Assembly: GCA_032988165.1 (NCBI GenBank)
Contig: JANTQF010000180.1
Location: 1-64,000 of the forward strand
DNA from: Emmonsiellopsis sp. PD_33
Lineage: Eukaryota; Ascomycota; Eurotiomycetes; Onygenales; Ajellomycetaceae
Length of the DNA stretch: 64,000 nucleotides
Direction: 5' to 3'
In this document: positions 1 to 10,821 of the stretch, one piece after another
How the letters are laid out: each line of letters begins with the position of its first letter
Numbering within the stretch: position 1 is the stretch's first letter
Program-made: the position numbers and the translations under genes
The notes under the pieces: generated by a model
What the model saw: the letters and a program-made list of their open reading frames with translations, nothing else
Told to the model about the DNA's origin: nothing
Database searches by the model: none

Positions 1-477
1 TCCTTCCCTCCCATCCCACCCCCACCCCCCAACGGCATCATATTCGCATTCTCCCCCCGAGGCGCAACCGGCAACCCCAACGCGCGCGCCATAGCCTCTT
101 GTTCCGCCTCCTTGACACGACGAATCTCCTCGTCGCGCGCGGCCTTTGCGGCGTCTTCGCGATCGCCTTCGCCTTCATTGTTGTTGTTGCCCTTTGCGTA
201 CCATGATAGATCGCGGTTTTGCTGCCAGCGGCCGACGGGGGCCATGAGGGAGTGGCCGAGGTAGTTTTCGCGGTGGGTGGAGGATTGCACGTCGGACCAT
301 TTGAAGGAGTCGCGGCCGCCGCTGGGTTTGGGTTAGTTTGGGTGGTTGGGTTGGATTGGATTTGGGGATGTTGGGGGGGGGGAGAGGAAGGGAAGGGGAG
401 TGAAGGGATAGGGTAGGATAGAGTAGGGTAAATGCTTACCGGCTGCCTTCTTTCCGGATGCTTGCGACGAGATCCAT
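1..477 (-). CDS. MMTAG2-like (kinase phosphorylation domain) protein, 5' part only
   Basis: The gene starts at 477 and runs off the left edge of the window. Exon 1 (477-440) encodes MDLVASIRKEGSR. A 118-nt intron (439-322, donor GTAAGC, acceptor CAG) follows. Exon 2 (321-1) continues with SFKWSDVQSSTHRENYLGHS, then LMAPVGRWQQNRDLSWYAKG and a charged Glu/Arg-rich stretch. The conserved block around HRENYLGHSLMAPVGRWQ is the signature of the MMTAG2 family (multiple myeloma tumour-associated protein 2, Pfam MMtag), a small, poorly understood eukaryotic protein. Only the N-terminal part is visible, so length and C-terminus are unknown. It is transcribed divergently from the CRT10-like gene. Identification is from remembered family sequence; the function is not known to me. 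Confidence 0.85.
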
Positions 478-1024
478 GATTGGTTTTTGAAGCTGTGGGA
501 TATGGCTGATATTGAGGGATGTTGGAGGGAGCTGCGATCCGGCCCGGGGGTTGGACTTAGACGTCATGTGACCTGGAGCTGTGGCTGACTAAGCTCGCTC
601 TATGTGCACAGGCCACCTATGGGTCTGTGCTGCCTGGGGTATGACTTCAGTGCAATATCAGATTGAGAATGGGAAACCATCCATCTTCATCAGCTTAACC
701 TGTGTATGGATTTAATATCCATGCCCTGCTGATTACCCACCTTATTGATATCTTTATTTTATGGAACAGTACTTCTGTCATAGTGACAGCATTAACAACA
801 CAAAACTCTCTCACCCTGCTGCTGGATACTAGGCGTACCAACTTTCAATTACAATCACAACAACACTTTATGCCATCTGAGATGGGACGCTCCAGCCATT
901 TCCACCCCCTATTTGGTTGCGAACATTGGCTCGTGACTTACAATTTCCACGTCTTGGACGTTTAAACACCTCTTCTAGGTGTCGATAGATCATTGCCTCC
1001 GCTCCCTGATGTGTTGTGTCTTCG
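478..1024. promoter_or_regulatory. Divergent intergenic region MMTAG2-like / CRT10-like
   Basis: About 550 bp between two divergent start codons, so it must hold both promoters. Short open frames here (for example around 702-965) show no family resemblance. I see no repeat or RNA gene. Confidence 0.5.
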
Positions 1025-3948
1025 ATGGCGCAGAAGAACCCAGGCGCCAAGAGGCGCTCTCATGAGAGGCATCTCTCGTTTGAAGACCGGGACCATTCTA
1101 TTTGTGTCGAGGCCCGTGGTGTTGAGACCGGCGATGCGCGGGTATGTATTTTTCTGCAACTAGATCCCAACTGCCCCTTCTTCCTCGGAGGACTTCGACT
1201 AACTACGTTCTAGTTTCCACGGTATGTCCATGTTACGAGTAGAGGGAGTATCTTGACTCTATACTGATTATGCTATTTCAGGCGACCAAGCTGGACACCG
1301 CGGCCGACTGCCTCTGGCTGGCGGAATAATTTGGTATGCGTCTTGCGTTTCGTTATATTGGGCACCTGCTGACCTTTGCTGGCCAGACTGCATTATCTCA
1401 GCACCGAAATCTTTACTTTGTAGCCTATCAGCACCAGATATATGTGTACCAGCCAACGGCCCGTGGGCAGTCGATTGGTTCTACGCCAGCAATCATTCTA
1501 ACGCCAATCGTGAAAAACCCGACCGCTGCTGGTCATATAAACTCACTACATCCCAACGACATAAACAACCTTCTTGTTGGCGAACTTGGTAGTGAAGAGA
1601 TACTGGTACTTGTTACCGATGCGGGAAATGTTACGGCTTACCGGACCGAACCATTTTTCAAGGCTATCGAAGAAAAAGCCTCAAACCCGGGTTCTTCTAC
1701 CCCTAAAACTCTCGGTGCGCAGCTTGAGCCCTTTTTTCTTGACTGGGTGGGTAAGAGTGCATGGGGAGTTGCGATTCATAAACTTGGTCGCCTTATCGCT
1801 GTCAGCTCTAATACTACTTGTATCACCGTCTTTGCCTTTGCCCTGGTAGAGTCTGCAGCTAGTAGGGATACGGCAAAAAACATACATACTCCTCGTGGTG
1901 AAACATTGGAATGGACGAATATCTCCATGGAATCGCAGTATGCAGTTCTCCGGCGTTTAAAACTTGAGCAACGGCGTGCTCGCAACGTGCGAATGACCCT
2001 CACGGCTCATACGACTAACATTCCCAATATTGGCTTCCTAAACTCGGATCTTGACCCTGAAGGCAACTGGTTGCTTAGCACTGATATTGAAAACAAGCTT
2101 TGTATTTGGAGTATATGGGAGTACCCCACTCCCGTACGAATGATAGATATCCGACGTGACCCTACCATTCCTCCACGCCATATAATTGACAGGTCAGTGG
2201 CTTTTTATCGGATCAATATAACATCCTTGGCTAACATTCTTTTGCTTTTTAGTCGACAAATGGGATGGAACGTCCTGGCCATCGACCCACGCGATGTCAG
2301 GCCTCGACCGAGTTTCAGGCGTGCATTTGGTGGAAGCCCCCAAAGAGCCCCATATGCTCCCGATGTGTATGATTCGAGCCATCTCGCGGAACATATCCCT
2401 AATTCCTCTCGAAGGTATCTCACTCGACTGCGACAGGTTTTGGGCAACTGGGGTGCGGATGGCGCTGAACAAGACGACTCGTCGGATGAGACCTTTTCAA
2501 TGGGCTCTGATTTTGACAACAACTCTGGTGCACAGTCACCGTTAGAAAGCGTTTCCCAGAATTCTCCCACACCGATACCACAAGAGGAAGGCAGAGTAGA
2601 TCCGTTCGCGGGTTTCCAACCCGCAGTACCAGCCAATGAACGAGCAGAAGCAGAAGCTGGTGGCGCTATACCCGGAGAGTATAGAAACTCTGAAATCGAT
2701 ACAAATGATGTGGATTCGGTAACCAGTTCTTTACCTAATAGTGCTGCTGGCACCATTCCCGTTTCCTGGCCGTCGGTTCAGGGTGAGCCGCGTAGCACTG
2801 GTGAGCCCAGCGTGGAATCGGACTCTGAGTATATTGATAACCTTCTTCTCTCTTCGATCAATACAGAGGAAGATCTGCCGAGCGACCACCGGTCCGAAAA
2901 CAGCCATTCGGACGTAGAAGATCAGCATGAGGACGAGCATGGGGATGAGCATGCGGAGGAGCATGGTGATGAGGATGAATATGAAGAAGTTTTACCCGAT
3001 GGCAATGGTGCCGATGATTATGATGATGATGATGATGAGGACGATTATTATGTCGGCGAGGATTCATTCCCTTTTGACAGAACCAACCCTTTAAATTATG
3101 AAATATTCGAGAGCCTTCGTCAACATAGCCTGGGCGGCTACGGCTTGGAGGATTTATTTCCCGATATCTCCGGCTGGCTCGCCGATTCTGAACCAGAAAG
3201 GAACCGCCCACCAATCTTCGGCGCGTTCCCCATTTTGCACTTCTCAGAAATAGATATCCGTCTATTCGCCCACCCATTCGCGAAACGGTCAGCCCTCATA
3301 TGCCGCAACCCTCTCGCCCAGGATCTAAATGATGCGCAAGCGCCGGGTCTTACCGTCAGCGAGAGGTATAATATAGTCCAACAGATTCCGGAATTGGGAA
3401 TTGTTGCGGCTGCGGTGCAAAATGGGCGAGTGGGGATTTTCGCACTGACAGAAGCGCCTGAGGGCGAAACCTTTTTCAAATTGGAGTATATTGTCCCCTT
3501 CGCTAGTCAGGAGCGGCTTGATGAGCGACCGCTATTCCCACTGCTCGGCATTGCAGTGGGGCCCGTGGAGGCTCACCTTGCCCCCTTGGACGAGGCTAGT
3601 TCCGAATCATCATCACAATCTGGCGACTCCGTTCGCGGTGAGGATGAGGTCACGACTCGACATAGCCGGAGAGGAAGGCCCCCGTCAAAAAAGGATACCA
3701 ACCCACGGAAGCCTAAATATTCTAAAAGCCCTAATAACCACTACCGTGTTGACGGATTAGACGGCGGATTGCCCCTGAAACGCGAAACATGGCACGGCAC
3801 TGACTTTTCACGACGCTATCGACTGTTTTTGATGTATGCGGATCATACGGTTATGCATTATGAACTGTTTTACGACTGGCCGGCTGATATGCTGAGTTCC
3901 AGGGCACGGATTATGCATGAACCTGGGAGGGGGTTTGTGATGGATTAA
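1025..3948 (+). CDS. CRT10: Crt10-like WD-repeat protein (ribonucleotide reductase gene regulator family)
   Basis: Five-exon model: 1025-1141, 1214-1221, 1282-1333, 1387-2192, 2253-3948; 892 aa. Splicing rebuilds the continuous N-terminal segment ...VETGDARFPRRPSWTP... WRNNLTALSQHRNLYFVAYQ, typical of fungal Crt10 homologues. Exon 2 is only 8 nt. The last intron (2193-2252, 60 nt) is a multiple of three and has no stop, so a naive ORF runs through it. After the N-terminal propeller-like region (to about residue 350) comes a long acidic, low-complexity linker with a run of Asp near 3010-3050. A second conserved block (about 3200-3560) and a basic segment (RRGRPPSKK) follow. In yeast, Crt10 affects transcription of RNR genes; transferring that role here is inference. 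The ATG at 1025 is chosen because it opens the conserved N-terminus. An upstream non-coding exon cannot be excluded. Confidence 0.85.
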
Positions 3949-4981
3949 TTAATGAGGGTGGTGTTTGGCTGGGTGAGGTAATTGAGCATGAGGGGTGGAT
4001 GCGATGAGATGGTTTTCGCTAAGGTTTATTTTTCTATTTCGTTTTTCTCGCGGAATAACCTACGGTATGATGTGATGTTTCGGGTATAGGAAGCATAGGA
4101 ATGGAATGGCATGGGTGTATAGGCAGGGCATGATGGGGTAATTAGCGAACTGTTCATTGTATTAATATTCAGTTATATTGTTAGTAATTCCATACCGTCC
4201 AATGGGGAACTGAGTACTAGTGTTCAATGATTACTTTGGAAGTTCCGCAATTCGTGTTCAATGATGGATGCAGTCCCTGGAGGGTTGATGCCAAGACTGT
4301 GAGGTTGGATTTAGGTTTGCACCAAAATGATAAGTAAGCACCTTATCCTAACCACAGATCATCCATCTTCTTTCAATTCCCCCTTTGTTTGAATAGTATC
4401 CATTATCTATTTTATTGCATGGGATGGACACTGGTCTCATTTGGCTAACAAGCATTAAATAAAATATGCAATGCACATGAACCTCTTAGTGTACATACAT
4501 ATGCAGTCATGACTTCCCTGCTAATCCACCGTGAAAGGCCCTATATATTTGCTTTGCTATGCTCTGCAAATGACACACAAATTTCTTTGGAGTTCTATGG
4601 CTTTCATGTCCTGTATGAATCATCTCATGTAAGATTACTTTAAAATCTTTGAGGATCTATGAGTCTAATAATTCTTTCCCAGTTTCCTCTTTTTTTGGAA
4701 ATGGGTAGAATCATGTGCTTGCTGAATTGGAAAGATCCATGGATAGAAACTTGAAGCTGGGTTGCGAATGCCCTAGCTGTGGATGTCATGTCCCTTTGTT
4801 TTGTTTATTCTGTCGCGTTTGAATTGCGTTGCCGCGTTGATGGAATTATCAACAACAAGGGTTTTGTCGTTGCATCGCCACATACCCATCCCCTTTCCCT
4901 TTTCCACTACCCATCCATGCCATGGTATACTTCTCTGAAGGAGACGCTTCCCCTGTGCTTTCAGGGTTTTCCACGTCGGCC
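3949..4981. other. Intergenic region, CRT10-like to methyltransferase-like gene
   Basis: About 1 kb containing the CRT10-like 3' end and the promoter of the next gene. It is T-rich with no convincing coding frame. An in-frame ATG at 4922 lies upstream of the chosen start at 4982, so the N-terminus of the next protein may be 20 residues longer. Confidence 0.5.
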
Positions 4982-7900
4982 ATGGCTTCTTCCTACAGAC
5001 CTGGGAGTGCTACTCTGCCGCTCAAACCGTCCGTTCGGGTTCTGGGAGTCGGTAAAGAGTACGCCCGCAAGTGGACGCTACAGGATGCATTCAGAGAGCT
5101 TTACCAAAATTGGTATGCTTGGTTTCGTTGATGTTTCTGCTACACCGCTTGATATCGGCGTTACTGACTGTGCTATGTGGCAAATAGGAAAGATGCCATA
5201 ATTGATTCAAATGCTCTGAGTCTGCGAGATTTTCAACCTGTGATGCAGTATCTGGAAACCGAAACCCTGATTACCGTCCACGGTCCCGGAGCACCGTCAT
5301 TACAAGGAACGCCTGGCCCACTTCTGGGCTATATTCGGCACAATAAGAGCAAAGGATATGTGGAGTTGGTAAACTTCAAAGCACAGCTGACGAATCGAAC
5401 CCTAGAGCTTGGTGTCACGACCAAAGAGGGTAATATAAACTTGACGGGAAGCTATGGAGAAGGCCTAAAAATTGCGGCAGTGGTGCTACTTCGCAATGGC
5501 CATAGATTAACGATCGACGCCAGTTCCTACCGTTGGGATTTCGCATTCTCCCCCCCGTCGAAAACCGAACTGGCTTGTACCTTGCAAGCCGCGACTTCCG
5601 ACGAGATCCGTAAAGCTAAAGCAGCCCACTCTGTTGCCGTCAAGCCCGGGAAGAAGTTAGACCTGACAGCTAATATCTGCGAAGACGTTGCAGTATGTAT
5701 TGGGAAATGTGGTGGCGCACGAGTTTCAATCCATGATTTTAAGTCTTGGACAAATGCTATACTGGACATCAACTCGCCGTCCCCGTCTGATATAGTCCAT
5801 ACTGATTATGGGGACCTTATCTTGAGCCCTGTATTTGGAGGGAGACTACATTTCAAAGGCCTCATCCTCACCAATCCTGAGCCGTTAGGCAAAGGGTATG
5901 TATATGGATATAATTTCCTCCATGGTGAGGTCAATAGGTTTAGGGAGCATCTCACCAATCCGTCAGAAGAGGCTATCGCGATTACTCGAATCTGGGAGGA
6001 TGCGATCAAAACGGGAGGCGACAAAGTTTTGGATAGATATATCACTATCCTCCAACAAGACCCAACCTGTGCTGAGATCATTCACACAGAAGGAGAAATT
6101 TCGAAGACTACAGTTCAATTACTATGGAACAGATTAACTCGCGACGCCAATGACTATTTCTTCTATTATGAAAAACGTGCGGACAAGGTATCTTCATAAA
6201 TATTTTTAAACGTCTATCCCATTCCAACTACTAATATGCCATAGGCCGCTCAAGTCGCCGAATTCATCCAGAAGGACCTGAAAAAGAAGCCATCTGAAAT
6301 TTCACTGCCTTGCTGGACTATTTTGAGATATTTCAAGTTCATACGGACACCACGGGAGGAGAAAATGCGTTCCTTGCGACAGTCCCCGCCGGTCGTTCCA
6401 GAGGCGACAATTTTTTCCCAAGCCGTCCAAAGAGACCTTTCGGCTTGCCTCGCCCTCAATCCTACAACGGCAGATATCAAAGTTAGTTATATCGATGGAG
6501 CCGACGCTGGCACTGATATTCTATTCACCGCAGAAAAAGGTTTGAAAACTCTCCTGGTACCTATTCAATGGTTAGAGTTTCAAACGGCCCACGAATTCTC
6601 CCAGTGCGAAATTGCATCCTTGCCCATCATGCGCAAGTTGTGTGCCCAATTCTTTACCTGTGATCACATTGTTCAGAAGCTATTTGAACAAACTCTTGAC
6701 GAGATTTTCGACGGCCTGAAATTAGCAGCAAGAGAGTCAAAAAAATTGCATCAATCGCTTCGCCGTGAATCCCGCCGATTACTCCAACAAATGCCACGAA
6801 TGGTCGAAGTATTTTCGACAGGATCTGCGGGAGAACTTGGCGTATCGTGGATGAGTGGTGAAAGTGACGCTGTCTGTAAGCTATACGGAGACAAGATCAT
6901 GTATCACGTCACGCTCCATCGTGAGAGTAGCTGTTCAGGTAAAAGAGCAGACTTGCTTTACAATAACGGTGACCTTCCCTCCCCATGTTTGATGGGCCCT
7001 AGGACAATATCTAGTGTTTATTCTCACCTTTATTTTGCCAGACAAGCTGATTCAAGGTAGATTCCTCGTCAACCGACACTTGCGATTGCCAGCGAATGGT
7101 CGTATCCCAAACGACAGACAAAGCTGTGTTCGTTAACTTGATTCCTTCGGAAGAGTATTTCCCACTCGTTGCAAGGGTGGCCCCTAGGTCATTTTTTGGT
7201 TTCCCACCGCGAGGAGTAAAACCACATTCTGCGGTGTCTATCGGAGAAACTGCCTCAGGCGATCCAAATCGTACAGAAGTTCGGCTTCCATCAAGAACTG
7301 TGGCAGCAGCCTCGTCGTTTTCTGACCTTTCCCCTGCGGATCTCCTACGGGACACCACAACTACTGATCATGCCACGATGTCCGTTCATCCAAACCCCAC
7401 GAAATATGATGATTCTAAAGCCTACTCTTTCTCTAAACATGAGCCGGAAGTACATCGCAGCCGGTCGTCCGGGTCGTTTGAAGCGTTCCCGATGATTCCA
7501 CCTTCTGAGCACCAAGTCTCAATTTCAGATATAGACGGCATTTCATCAATTTCTATGATGACTACCTCTGAACCCGATCACTTGACCCTACGTCTAGAGT
7601 ATATGAAGTGGCAAGTATGGAATGACAATGCCCTTCCGAAAATATTCAAAAAATTGATTTCCAGCCGAGAAACACCGCAGGTATGATATTGGTTCAAATC
7701 TGACAGTCCAAATTGACCCATGCTAAAACATAATGAACAGGTAAACACCTCTCGTATTCCTAGCATTTGCTGCAATTCCTCTTCGTGGAAATACACATTT
7801 ACCCGGGGAGAATATGCCCAAATCGAAATCAAGTCTTCCAACTCTGGTGAGCAGGAAACGAAGTATGTTATCTTTGTGCACGACATCATTCACGACGGAA

Positions 7901-9667
7901 AGTTGAATGTGGCCGGAGCATATAGCCTGTTGGTCTCCAAATACTCATTCCTTCGATCAAATCTGCTGTTCCAGAGCAATGGCTCTGAAAGCGACCTTAC
8001 GAATTCAATCAGCCGAAAGGAGCTTCTCCTTCATTTCGATAACTTTGCCACAATGGGCGAAGAACAGGATGCAGAAATTATTCGGTTAACCGACATCGTT
8101 GACGCCCAGCAGCTCGACCCAGCTTTAACAGATGGGTCGGATACCTTGAAGTATTTGGTTAAACCACGTCAAGGTTTGTAAAAGGTTCCTATTTACCTAT
8201 AGACGATGCTAATTTCCCATTAGATTGTGTAGATTGCGATTATTTTTGCCGTTTCGCTATCCAGAGCAGTGGGTATAATTCTAATACTGCTTGCCTGACC
8301 CCAGTAGGATCAAATCTGCTTCGGCATCGACTTCGATGGAAGCCCCCGCAGTACGAATACCCCTGCAAGCCGGTAGTATTTGATCTCTCGCCCAATGTGC
8401 TTGGTACTTCTGAGGGTTTCTCTCAAACTCCATGTGAGATATTCGCGGCTCTTGGATTCGATACAAGTAACGATGTGACATGGAAGGCAAGTTCTCGCAT
8501 ATGTGAACTATTTTTGATATACATCTAACAGCGTTGATAGACACGGCACCATTCTGCACGGGTATATGATGGCACTCCAGCCAGCATACTGGGCGACTTA
8601 GCGACCTCACGGCTCTCTGATCCTTCGCTACCGGGAAGTGAGATCCCAAAAATCGCTCTAGTATCCGGAGCAAATAGTACGTTTGCACTAGATGATATCA
8701 TCCATAATACGCATTCTATGGACAAATTCCTGGCACCACTGGACGTTCTAGACGCAGCCGCAAACTCCACTGAATTCCCAGCCGGCGGTTTTGACTTCCT
8801 AGTTCTTACCATGCCATCTGCAGTACTCCACCATCGTGTCCTCTCTCGATTCCTACAATCAGTATTTCTTCTCTTGCGGAGAAGGTTCTGTGTCCACCTC
8901 AAGCTTTTGGACCTATCTGCCCATGGTATACCACAGAGACGCAAGCACTTGGTTCTTTTTGCCTCACCCGTCTGCACGGCACCAGGATGGGATTCCACAC
9001 CCCAGTCCGTAACAATCTCCGATCTCATTGGAGATATTACCTCTGAGAATCCACGGATAGGCCAGGATGGCAAGACGGCTTTTGTGTGTAAGCCGACACG
9101 TGCACCAGAATCTAGTCTCATGCATGACATCTATAACCACCAGACCGGATTGCCGGCGGGTGACGCGCCGAAAATCGACCCTCATTCCATTGCAGTACCA
9201 TTCAACACCGCCAAATGGGCTCATCCAGGTAAGCCATGTCTACATCTATCATCTTTGCGGCACCTCCCCGGTATATTCCCCTGCACAACCCAAACTCTTT
9301 AAAAAATATGCCTACAAGTGCACCTTTTACACAAGCACACCCAGCTAACTTCAAGAAATATGAAACAGGCCGTAACGACCTCCTCACCGTCCGTGAATTA
9401 GCAAGAATTCAAGGATTTCCAGACGATTTCATCTTCCATCAATCCCTGCCCCACCAGTATCGGCAGGTGTTGGATGCCTTTCCACCACCTATTGCGAAAT
9501 CTATTGCTGAGGCAGTGTTGTCTATCATCCGTGATTCTCAGGTGGTTAAGGTGGGAGCGGAAGCAGCTGTTACGGTTACCCTGCCTGATGGTGATGTCAC
9601 CATGTCGACTTCGACGGTGGATGTAGCGGAGGTGGGAAGAGTGGCAAAGAGGATGCGGGGCGAGTAG
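4982..9667 (+). CDS. GHKL ATPase - BAH-like - degenerate C5 cytosine methyltransferase fusion
   Basis: Eight exons: 4982-5112, 5188-6187, 6245-6968, 7061-7680, 7741-8173, 8224-8486, 8541-9228, 9369-9667; 1385 aa. The N-terminus has Bergerat-fold ATPase marks: an N-box E39-x3-N43-x2-D46-A47 (ELYQNWKDA) and a G2-like box G131-x2-G134-x-G136-x-K138. Exon 5 (about residues 830-960) holds a BAH-like strand-rich stretch (QETKYVIFVHDIIHDG). The C-terminal 370 residues align to C5 MTases: motif I-like FDLSPNVLGTSEGF (about 1021), motif VIII HGIPQRRKHLVL (about 1185) and motif X LTVRELARIQGFPDD (about 1291). The expected PCQ of motif IV is replaced by FDFLVLTMPSAV (about 1141), and no ENV motif follows. 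It is therefore probably not a working methylase by the usual chemistry. Intron 6 (8487-8540) uses a GC donor. A chromatin role is inference. The long continuous frame argues against a pseudogene. Confidence 0.8.
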
Positions 9668-10821
9668 TAGATGGTGGTGGACGGATCATGGATTGATGGC
9701 ATTGAGTGTTTTTCTTTTCCTTTTTTATCAGGTTTAGTTCTTTCCGTGAAAGATTGGGAATTGGTTTGTTTAGTAACTGCATGCTTTCAGGTCAGTTCCA
9801 GGGGCAGGTTGAAGGGCTTGAGATAGTTACGGAGTTTTTTATTCTGTTTGGTTTGGTTTTGTTTTCTAAGATTTTGTTCCCGTCTTTTTATATTTTTACC
9901 TAGTCTACAGTACGGCTAGGTAGCTGTGGACCTCAGGATGGGTTAACTCCTCTAACAAGTTGAGAATTTGAATAGGCTTATGGATTTATGTTGTGTGCTG
10001 GAAAAAAACTTTATGACTGTGTACCTCCTATCCGACCTCACCCCCTTCAAATCCACCTCAACACCTTACTAGTCCTCTTGTGCCGTGATTAGAGGTCAAA
10101 TAGTTTCTGTCCTTGCATTGCTGGTGAGGGTGGCCAGGTGATTGAGAAAAAAAGTCTTGTTCATGAGGTTTTTGGGTTGGATATATACTGGGAAATGTAT
10201 ATGCATGATATGATGTGATATGATATAGACAAATAGGTTGGTGGGTTTAGAGGTATATATGACTTTTGTGTTCAAAACCGGGACCACCGGATGGGGTATG
10301 TACATATATATATATATATACAGAGATGGCGTATATACGCGTGGGTGGAGGTATATGTACGAGCGGAGGAGGGGTGATAATTGATGCTGCTTGCGTAATG
10401 GGGGAGGGAAGGGGTATTGGTCGTGTGGAAGGGTAAAGAGGGGGAATAAAAGGAAAAACGAAGTCTGTTTTTGCGTGTACATAAATAGGGATAGGGGAAG
10501 AATGGGGGAAGATAAAAATCAGAAAGACTATTTAAGTAAACATTTCCATAAGATTCGTAAAAAAATTTGACAAGCGGCTTGCGGGTAAGATGGACAGGAC
10601 TTCTTGGGGATTTTGGAAAGAAAGGGGGATAAGAAAAAACAAGGGGGGCCGGGGGAGGGAAATGGAGTACAGAATTGTGCAGATCTCTGTTTAAATAGAC
10701 ATATGAAGAGGGATATATATAGCATGATAAAAACTGAGGGGGAGGGGAGGGAGATTGAGACAAGACTTAGAAGGATACGATACCCAAGCAATGGTCTAAC
10801 TTATTCATAATCATGCTTGTC
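9668..10821. other. Convergent intergenic region
   Basis: About 1.15 kb between the 3' ends of two convergent genes. It is T/A-rich with G-rich stretches (10,430-10,760) and a short TA microsatellite. The open frames in this stretch are low-complexity and look non-coding. Confidence 0.5.
10304..10320. repeat. TA dinucleotide microsatellite
   Basis: Uninterrupted TA alternation of about 17 bp in the 3' intergenic region. Confidence 0.9.

Noticed and set aside
7041..7136. Possible frameshift or stop (CGT TAA at 7131-7136) in the methyltransferase-like gene
   Set aside because: It appears only if the acceptor at 7041 is used; the acceptor TAG at 7058-7060 keeps the frame and needs no damage.
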